A stretch of 64,000 bases of DNA from Bacteroidia bacterium (GTDB taxonomy: Bacteria > Bacteroidota > Bacteroidia > Cytophagales > JAAEPT01). Positions 58,482 through 64,000 of this stretch are shown piece by piece. Every line of letters starts with the position of its first letter. Position 1 is the stretch's first letter. Below the pieces are notes generated by a model, which did not search any database, was not told the origin of the DNA, and saw nothing but the letters and a program-made list of their open reading frames with translations. The DNA lies in the NCBI GenBank assembly GCA_030431525.1, contig JAUIJC010000023.1, forward strand, positions 1-64,000, in the 5' to 3' direction. The position numbers and the translations under genes were made by a program.

Positions 58482-60353
58482 TTAGAACAGATAACCGAAG
58501 CCAAGTTCAAACCTTGGTGTGAGGTAGAACGGTTCGTCTGCTACATTCTTGAACAAATCCTGACTGGATTTGGTCTTCACGAATTGTTCTTCTTGGTAGC
58601 GATAGCCAACACCACCACCAATATTTATATCAAAGGTAAACCCTGGCTCAGATACGGGGCCCAACAAGCGGATACCCACTTTCCAAGCGTATTCTACCGA
58701 ATACTCATCCAAGCGGGGGATTGCCTTGTCCTGCTCCATCGTAGCCTTCACGAAATAGCTGAGTTGGCGATAGCGCAATTGATGCGCAAAGTAGAAGAGT
58801 TGGCCTTTTTGATCTCGATAAGGCCTTTTTTTCAAGGTGTAGAGACGTTGATCCACACTAATCGAATGGCCACGGCTATACACTTTGTCCTCAGGAATGT
58901 CACTGGCCACTTGGAAGAATGGCCCTCGATGCAATCTGTATGTCAGGGCATAACCAAGGCGATCTTGGATGTAATACTCCAAAGTGACCGGCATTTGATT
59001 ACGAACCAGTCCCAAGGGATTGAACGAAAGGATAAGTCCCCGAAATTCATTTCGGCGTTTTACGAAGTGAGAACGAATATTTAGTCGTAAGCCAGATCGT
59101 TTTCCAGAAGGCCTTTTCACTGATTTTTTATCCTCCTTCTTCTCTTCATTACCAGCAGATTGGGTGGAATCAGCCTCTAAAGTATTCGTCTGATTTTCAG
59201 GATCCAACAATGGTGCATCTCCCTCCTGATCCAACATTACTAAGTGGCCAGCCACCTCGCCTTTTTCATTATAAAGTGTCCAACGGCCAACCCGCTTATC
59301 GCCCTCCATCGGGCCTTCCTGCTTCACCGTTCCATCTTTGTAAAAGGCCTTGTAATGTCCCGCTCCATTGGCGTAATCACACTTGCCTTCCACCGTACCA
59401 TCTTTGGAATAATAGGTCCAAGACCCTTCCTTTTCACCATTTTTCAAACGGCCCTCCACTTTCAACTTGCCATTGGCATAGTACTCCTTGTACTCCCCGT
59501 TTCCGTTGGAATATTGAGTTTCGCCCTTAAAAGCGCCGTTCTCATGGAACAGTTTCCAACTGCCCTGCATTTGGCCGTCTTCCATGTTACCTTCCGAGGC
59601 GACATTTCCATTTTGGTGATAGGTTTTCCAGAGACCATCTTTTTGGCCAGCCACGTAATTACCTTCCGTTGCTACTTTTCCATCTGGATAATAGAACTTC
59701 CAATTGCCCTCTCGATTCCCGTTTTGTTCGCCACCTTCAGCCACCAACTTCCCTTCCTCATCATAGTATTTCCAAACTCCCTGAGGTTTTCCATCCACCA
59801 ACTTGCCCTCAGCTTTGCGCTTTCCGTTTTCAAAAAACTCACGGTGCAAGGCGCCCTCCGGCTCGTAAACAGTTTGAGATTTTAGATGGCCCGATTCATA
59901 GTAATGCTTCCACGTCCCACGCTTCTCGCCGTCTAAATAGAGGCCGGTTTTATGCTCAATGCCGTTTTCATAATAAAAGGTCCATTGTCCTTGGCGTTTG
60001 CCATTGACGGTTGTTCCTTTCATTTTGTGGGCCCCATTCTCGTAATAATAGGTCCATTCAGCGCTTCCGCCTGCACCCATTTGGCCACGCATCCGCAGTC
60101 GGCCATTCTCAAAAAAATAGTCCCACTCGCCTGTGGGCACATTTCCTTTGTAGGAACCTTCCATCTTCTTATTTCCATTCTCGAAATAAGCGATGTATTT
60201 CCCGTCTAGTGTACCTTGGTCCGTCACATAAAAACGCTCCTTAGGCTTGGTACTGTCGGCATCATGCCAACGAGTCACAAGCTGTTGTCCTTTCAGGCTT
60301 AGACTTCCTGAAAGAAAAACAAGGAGGAACGTTATGTACCAAAGGTTTTTCAA
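58482..60353 (-). CDS. MORN_2-repeat protein fused to an outer-membrane barrel
   Basis: 623 residues; start is TTG at 60353, supported by the signal peptide MKNLWYITFLLVFLSGSLSLKG that follows. Residues 35-370 are about 14 MORN_2 units (YYENGxxKxxGxxxxGxxxGxW), a repeat often annotated as YwqK-type antitoxin. A linker with Lys/Glu (375-430) leads to an N-terminal-strand barrel (about 430-623) with LRLNIRSHFVK, YALTYRLHRGPFFQV and a final PRFELGFGYLF typical of outer-membrane barrels. The MORN part would then lie in the periplasm or outside. Function unknown. Confidence 0.78.
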   Translation of the reverse strand: MKNLWYITFLLVFLSGSLSLKGQQLVTRWHDADSTKPKERFYVTDQGTLDGKYIAYFENGNKKMEGSYKGNVPTGEWDYFFENGRLRMRGQMGAGGSAEWTYYYENGAHKMKGTTVNGKRQGQWTFYYENGIEHKTGLYLDGEKRGTWKHYYESGHLKSQTVYEPEGALHREFFENGKRKAEGKLVDGKPQGVWKYYDEEGKLVAEGGEQNGNREGNWKFYYPDGKVATEGNYVAGQKDGLWKTYHQNGNVASEGNMEDGQMQGSWKLFHENGAFKGETQYSNGNGEYKEYYANGKLKVEGRLKNGEKEGSWTYYSKDGTVEGKCDYANGAGHYKAFYKDGTVKQEGPMEGDKRVGRWTLYNEKGEVAGHLVMLDQEGDAPLLDPENQTNTLEADSTQSAGNEEKKEDKKSVKRPSGKRSGLRLNIRSHFVKRRNEFRGLILSFNPLGLVRNQMPVTLEYYIQDRLGYALTYRLHRGPFFQVASDIPEDKVYSRGHSISVDQRLYTLKKRPYRDQKGQLFYFAHQLRYRQLSYFVKATMEQDKAIPRLDEYSVEYAWKVGIRLLGPVSEPGFTFDINIGGGVGYRYQEEQFVKTKSSQDLFKNVADEPFYLTPRFELGFGYLF

Positions 60354-60429
60354 AAATGCGCTTTTACTTTGAGTCAGAATTCAAACAGGAATAAGACGCC
60401 TTCCGTTCGTTTTACCCCTGAGAAAGGAC

Positions 60430-60460
60430 AACCAGACAACTTCTGGAAAACTGTCTGGTT
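60430..60460. repeat. Hairpin downstream of the tryptophan dioxygenase gene
   Basis: Arms AACCAGACAACTT (60430-60442) and the paired AACTGTCTGGTT (to 60460) with one unpaired base, loop about 6. There is no long T run on the minus strand, so its action as a terminator is doubtful. Confidence 0.55.
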
Positions 60461-60482
60461 GAAATGGAGTCAAGCTTGATGC

Positions 60483-61436
60483 TTATTGAAGAAAGGTGTT
60501 CTCCACCCAAGCTTTGCCCCAATTCTCCTTTTCCTCCTGTGTCCAAATCTCAGGGAAGTAAATCACCTTTTGAAACTTAGGCGGTAGGTATTGTTGCCAG
60601 TTAGTGCCACCGGTTGCGCGCTCCACATGGTCGCCACGCTTTAAATAGCGAGCGGCGAAACGGTAATGCGCCAATGGCCAATTGACATTGGAATGAATGT
60701 CGTATTGTTTCAGAATTTCCAACAATTCTGGGTCCTGTTGTTCTTCTTTGGAGAGGGAATGGAATTTCGCAAGCAGGTTGGTTTCACGGAATTCCTTGCC
60801 TTTACGAATAATCAGCTTGGAGTATTTTTCCTCAAACTGGGTCAGCGTCAAGGTTTTTTTGCCGGTGGTAATATCAGTAGCACCTTCCTTCCAATACACA
60901 TGCTCGTAGATTTCCTCTATGGAGGCGTCTTCGGCAAATTTCCCTGCTTGGTCACCTCCTACCAAATTGCGGAAGTCCGTGGACCACAATTCCATCAAAC
61001 GGTACTGGATGGACTGGAAACCGCTTGACGGCGCCAAGGCCTTACGGAATTCCAAGAACTGGTCAGCGTCCATGCCACCTACCAACACGTCCGTTGATTG
61101 TACCAAAGCTGACCAATAGCTATTGATTCGCTTAAGGTGTTTGACGAAGAAATCCTTGTTTAGATTCTCATTGAAACCAATCTGCTCCAACTCATGCATA
61201 ATCACCTTGAAATACAACTCGGTGATTTGATGGTAGATGATAAAGGTGGTTTCATCTGGATACTTTGTTCGTGGCTTTTGCAAGTTTAGCAAGGCATCCA
61301 CACCCACATAATCCCAATAATTGACATAGTCGCGATAGTACAAGCCCTCCAAATGCGCCAACAGGTCTTCACCCACCGACTCATATTTTTCGCCCAATCG
61401 CTCAACAACCTCCAGTACTTTCTCGTCCAATGCCAT
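60483..61436 (-). CDS. kynA: Tryptophan 2,3-dioxygenase
   Basis: Haem enzyme that opens the indole ring of tryptophan to N-formylkynurenine. 317 residues from ATG 61436. The distal-pocket His is in FIIYHQITELYFK near 67-79, the substrate-binding Arg in FRKALAPSSGFQSIQYRL, the proximal His in PLAHYRFAARYL, and the C-terminal ATGGTNWQQYLPP is the usual GTGG motif. A longer start 32 codons upstream is in frame but covers repeat-like sequence. No other kynurenine-pathway gene is nearby. Confidence 0.92.
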   Translation of the reverse strand: MALDEKVLEVVERLGEKYESVGEDLLAHLEGLYYRDYVNYWDYVGVDALLNLQKPRTKYPDETTFIIYHQITELYFKVIMHELEQIGFNENLNKDFFVKHLKRINSYWSALVQSTDVLVGGMDADQFLEFRKALAPSSGFQSIQYRLMELWSTDFRNLVGGDQAGKFAEDASIEEIYEHVYWKEGATDITTGKKTLTLTQFEEKYSKLIIRKGKEFRETNLLAKFHSLSKEEQQDPELLEILKQYDIHSNVNWPLAHYRFAARYLKRGDHVERATGGTNWQQYLPPKFQKVIYFPEIWTQEEKENWGKAWVENTFLQ

Positions 61437-61595
61437 TTTACTGTGATGTAGTACGTATCTGGTATTAGGCATCATGTAGTTTCCCCACATAATACTTAAT
61501 ACACCCTTTACAGAAGGGTCAAATTTCGGCAAAAAATCACAAGCAACGAAACGCAGGGGAAATTCCTACCAAAGCTCAGTATCTTTACAGTTATC

Positions 61596-61705
61596 AGTGA
61601 GCAGTTAACAGTTATCAAGGCTGGAATTGGCGTGAACATTCAGTGGCCCATTCCCCAGCCCAAAATGATGTTAACTGCTACCTGTAAACTGTTAACTGAA
61701 CACCC
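61596..61705. repeat. AGTTAACAGTT-type inverted repeat before cysE
   Basis: Units such as GAGCAGTTAACAGTTATC and the inverted GATGTTAACTGCTACCTG flank AAGGCTGG/CCAGCCC. An imperfect hairpin of about 110 bases that the cysE frame reads through without being coding. Confidence 0.65.
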
Positions 61706-61706
61706 C

Positions 61707-62519
61707 ATGGATTTCATCAAGAAACTTCACGAAAAGCACATTCAAGCCAGTGCCGACAATTACCCGCCAACCTCTGCGGTGTCGAACTGGACGACCCATG
61801 TTTTACTGACCCTCTTCCCTGAGCAGTCAAAAACAAAGTGCGTGACCGTGGAGGCTTTGGAAGAAGCCATGGCCAATATGGAGGCTGAGCTAATTCACCT
61901 GCTCAACCTGATGGTGGACAAGCTCCCTAAAGATGCCGAAGGACTTGCCAAAGACTTTATCGCCAAGATTCCGGATATCTATGAGGACCTCTCGGAGGAT
62001 GTTCAGGCGATTCTAAATGGTGACCCTGCGGCGAAGAGTGAGTACGAAGTGATTCGGGCTTATCCTGGATTTTACGCCATCGCCTTCTATCGCATCGCCC
62101 ATGCCTTGCATCAGTTGAACATTCCTTTGATTCCAAGAATGATTACCGAGTGCGCCCACTCAAAAACGGGTATTGACATTCACCCTGGGGCAGTTATCGC
62201 TCCTTCATTTTTCATTGACCACGGCACCGGAATCGTTATCGGTGAAACATGTGTCATTGGTCGTGGCGTAAAGATTTATCAAGGGGTAACCTTGGGCGCC
62301 CTGTCCGTAGCTAAGGAAATGGCCGAAACGAAGCGCCATCCAACCATCGAGGAAAACGTGGTCATCTACTCTGGGGCAACCATCTTGGGTGGTAAAACCA
62401 TTATTGGTCGCGACAGCGTAATTGGTGGTAACGTTTGGTTGACCAAAAGCATTGAGCCGAATTCGATGGTGTATTACACGCCACAGATTAAGTTTAAGGT
62501 GGCTGAGGCTTCGGAATAA
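61707..62519 (+). CDS. cysE: Serine O-acetyltransferase
   Basis: Makes O-acetylserine for cysteine synthesis. 270 residues from ATG 61707; codons before it are repeat sequence. The C-terminal half is a left-handed beta helix of hexapeptides (FIDHGTGIVIGETCVIG, VKIYQGVTLGALSV). The catalytic His-Asp lie in GIDIHPGA and FIDHGTG. The N-terminal helical region (1-130) fits the EpsC-like form common in Bacteroidota. Followed by a composite repeat. Confidence 0.94.
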   Translation: MDFIKKLHEKHIQASADNYPPTSAVSNWTTHVLLTLFPEQSKTKCVTVEALEEAMANMEAELIHLLNLMVDKLPKDAEGLAKDFIAKIPDIYEDLSEDVQAILNGDPAAKSEYEVIRAYPGFYAIAFYRIAHALHQLNIPLIPRMITECAHSKTGIDIHPGAVIAPSFFIDHGTGIVIGETCVIGRGVKIYQGVTLGALSVAKEMAETKRHPTIEENVVIYSGATILGGKTIIGRDSVIGGNVWLTKSIEPNSMVYYTPQIKFKVAEASE

Positions 62520-62544
62520 ACCATCCATTGTGGATTTTCGAAAA

Positions 62545-62715
62545 CGTAGGGCACAAGGCCCTACGCAACGGAGCCCAACACATCGTTTCCATGCGATTTC
62601 AAACCATCATCCATCCGTAACTTGGCTCAAGACCCGACGCAACGAATCCCAACACATCGCCTCCATGCGATTTCAAACCATCATCCATCCGTAACGTAGG
62701 GCCTTGTGCCCTACG
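62545..62715. repeat. Composite element: 21-bp hairpin ends around two 59-bp direct repeats
   Basis: Ends 62545-62565 and 62695-62715 are exact inverted copies (CGTAGGGC, loop, GCCCTACG in each). Inside are direct repeats 62563-62621 and 62637-62695 that differ at about four positions; both contain CCATGCGATTTCAAACC. Only two units, unevenly spaced, so this is not a CRISPR. Confidence 0.93.
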
Positions 62716-62741
62716 CCTGTACCCTGCGAAAAAAGCACAAC

Positions 62742-64000
62742 ATGAAAACCACTTTTATCCTACCCTTTTTACTCCTCTCCTGCTTTCTGGCCAATGCACA
62801 ATTGCGCATCAAGGCGGTAGGCGACATCATGATGGGGTCCAAGACGCCAAGAACGATTGTTCCACCAAATAACGGCCAAGTCTTCATAGACTCCACAGCG
62901 CATTTATTGGAAGGTGCCGACATCACCTTTGGCAACTTGGAAGGCGTATTTGTCACTCCAGGTATTGAACCACAGAAGTGCTCGAAAGCCTCACGTGAGG
63001 CCAAACGGTGCTATGAATTCGGGATGAATGATTCCTTAGTTTATACCCTCAAGGAATTGCATTTTGATATCCTGAGCATGGACAACAACCACAACTCGGA
63101 TTACGGTCCGAAAGGCGTTGCCCACACTAAGAAAAAGCTCGGAGAATTGGAGATGCAGTTTGCCTCCAAGAAATCACCGACAACGATGACGCGCCAAGGC
63201 AAAAAAATCGCCTTTGTCGCCTTTGGTCACTCTTCCATCTCTTATCATGTGGCTGACTTGGAGAACACCCGAAAGGTGGTGTCCAGCCTCAAGAAAAATC
63301 ACGATTTGGTCTTTGTGTCCTTCCACGGTGGGGCCGAAGGGTTTGATGCCCAGCACACCCCAAACAAACAGGAAGAATATTACGGTGAAAACCGAGGCAA
63401 TGTCATCGCTTTCGCCCATACGGCCATTGACGCCGGCGCTGATTTGGTGATTGGCCACGGCCCACACGTACTCCGCGGATTGGAACTTTACAAAGGCCGT
63501 TTGATTTGTTATTCCTTGGGCAACTTTCTCACCTATGGCAATGTTTCCTTGACCGGAGTGAAAGGAAAAACCTGTGTAATGGACCTTTATGTAAGTCCAG
63601 AAACAGGTGAGTTCATCGGCGGACAAATTATTCCAGGCATGCAACACAGACCTGGAATTCCAGTTTACGACCCATCAAAGGATGCCATCAAAATCATCAA
63701 GGGCCTTACGAACTCTGATTTCCCAAAAAGCCGTCTCATCATTGAGGACGATGGCCGATTGCGCAATCCAGACTACGCCCCGATTGTCGTAGAGCCAGTA
63801 GTTCCCAAACCAACACAGGAGGAATTTCACCAAGAAATCAAAAGCCTCTACGCCTTAAAGCCAAGCATTGCTGATTCTACCTTTGAATTAGGGCTTGACT
63901 CCATTTGGAACAAAGTGGAAGGAGACACGACCACTTACCTACCCTTTTTGAGGGAAGAGCTCCAACGGCTGACTGACGTTCCACAGGGCTTTTACACTTT
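62742..64000 (+). CDS. CapA/PGA-synthesis-type protein, partial (runs off the window)
   Basis: The frame opens at ATG 62742 and is still open at the window end (419 codons). Signal peptide 1-19 (LLSCFLANAQ). It follows the CapA metallophosphatase-like pattern: KAVGDIMMG near 25, GNLEG near 70, SMDNNHNSDYG near 120, then HGGAEG, VIGHGPHVLRG and YSLGNFLTYG. CapA-type proteins have been linked to poly-gamma-glutamate capsule, but many homologues have other roles, and no capB or capC is visible here. Function is therefore uncertain. Confidence 0.83.
   Translation, partial: MKTTFILPFLLLSCFLANAQLRIKAVGDIMMGSKTPRTIVPPNNGQVFIDSTAHLLEGADITFGNLEGVFVTPGIEPQKCSKASREAKRCYEFGMNDSLVYTLKELHFDILSMDNNHNSDYGPKGVAHTKKKLGELEMQFASKKSPTTMTRQGKKIAFVAFGHSSISYHVADLENTRKVVSSLKKNHDLVFVSFHGGAEGFDAQHTPNKQEEYYGENRGNVIAFAHTAIDAGADLVIGHGPHVLRGLELYKGRLICYSLGNFLTYGNVSLTGVKGKTCVMDLYVSPETGEFIGGQIIPGMQHRPGIPVYDPSKDAIKIIKGLTNSDFPKSRLIIEDDGRLRNPDYAPIVVEPVVPKPTQEEFHQEIKSLYALKPSIADSTFELGLDSIWNKVEGDTTTYLPFLREELQRLTDVPQGFYT

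Noticed and set aside
59244-59885. 213-codon plus-strand frame
   Set aside because: Antisense to the MORN repeats; its periodic sequence mirrors the repeat array.
61632-61706. Longer cysE start
   Set aside because: Covered by an AGTTAACAGTT-type repeat; family alignment by eye begins at ATG 61707.
62563-62695. CRISPR array
   Set aside because: Only two 59-bp units with a 15-base gap and inside a transposon-like frame; no cas genes in the window.
1-64000. tRNA, rRNA or riboswitch
   Set aside because: No cloverleaf, rRNA-like or known riboswitch core was recognised by eye; a covariance-model search would be decisive.

Overview
The window comes from a member of the Bacteroidota, most likely the order Cytophagales or a close relative. 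The evidence is three secreted proteins with type IX secretion (T9SS) sorting domains, a PorT-like and a PorE-like T9SS component, DUF5606 and HU-CCDC81/SPOR proteins, MORN_2 proteins, many outer-membrane barrels, and a few promoter-like TAnnTTTG boxes. No rRNA, tRNA, CRISPR array, transposase or prophage gene was seen. The chromosome looks ordinary and mostly housekeeping, with many small palindromic elements between genes.

Layout. 126-3175 (minus): lipoprotein, T9SS-exported subtilisin-like protease and MepA-like murein peptidase in one operon. 3372-9457: a degenerate TrpF-like protein, an acyltransferase, trmB, folC, then a tail-specific protease followed by a coiled surface-type protein (to 10519). 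10633-18897 (minus): an envelope block made of a 1059-residue TPR protein, an outer-membrane barrel and an HU/SPOR membrane protein, then, after a terminator, ExbB-ExbD-TonB-like genes. 19074-32016: a SpoIIAA-like protein, a 2401-residue surface protein with Ig-like repeats and a CHU_C sorting domain, Tex, and a T9SS type A protein. 32318-38438 (plus): guaA, an LpoA-like protein, hemL, proC and dcd. 38560-43998 (minus): AraC regulator, dehalogenase-like hydrolase, porT, ubiE and a PorE-like protein. 44171-49228: engB, DUF5606, a small barrel, a 2-Cys peroxiredoxin, KDO transferase and rsgA. 49367-56094: a small glycan-type locus (GT2, two flippases, an asparagine-synthase-like ligase) and two poorly known genes. 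56091-64000: a RelE-type toxin-antitoxin pair, an FAD oxidoreductase, a MORN-barrel protein, tryptophan dioxygenase, cysE and a CapA-like gene cut by the window end.

How the parts fit. Much of the coding capacity serves the envelope: T9SS machinery plus its cargo, a Tol/Ton-like energised complex with a SPOR protein, LPS (KDO) and glycan export, and murein-active enzymes. The most unusual signal outside genes is a set of composite elements of about 115-205 bp (19467-19602, 29371-29486, 50447-50652, 62545-62715). They have long terminal inverted repeats, most of which are themselves hairpins, an architecture like REPINs. A half-element of the 29371 type sits in frame inside folC. The most interesting coding observations are a possible lysozyme-like domain at the N terminus of the giant surface protein, the two-transcript envelope block, the TrpF-like protein without catalytic residues, and the amidotransferase-dead asparagine-synthase homologue between two flippases.
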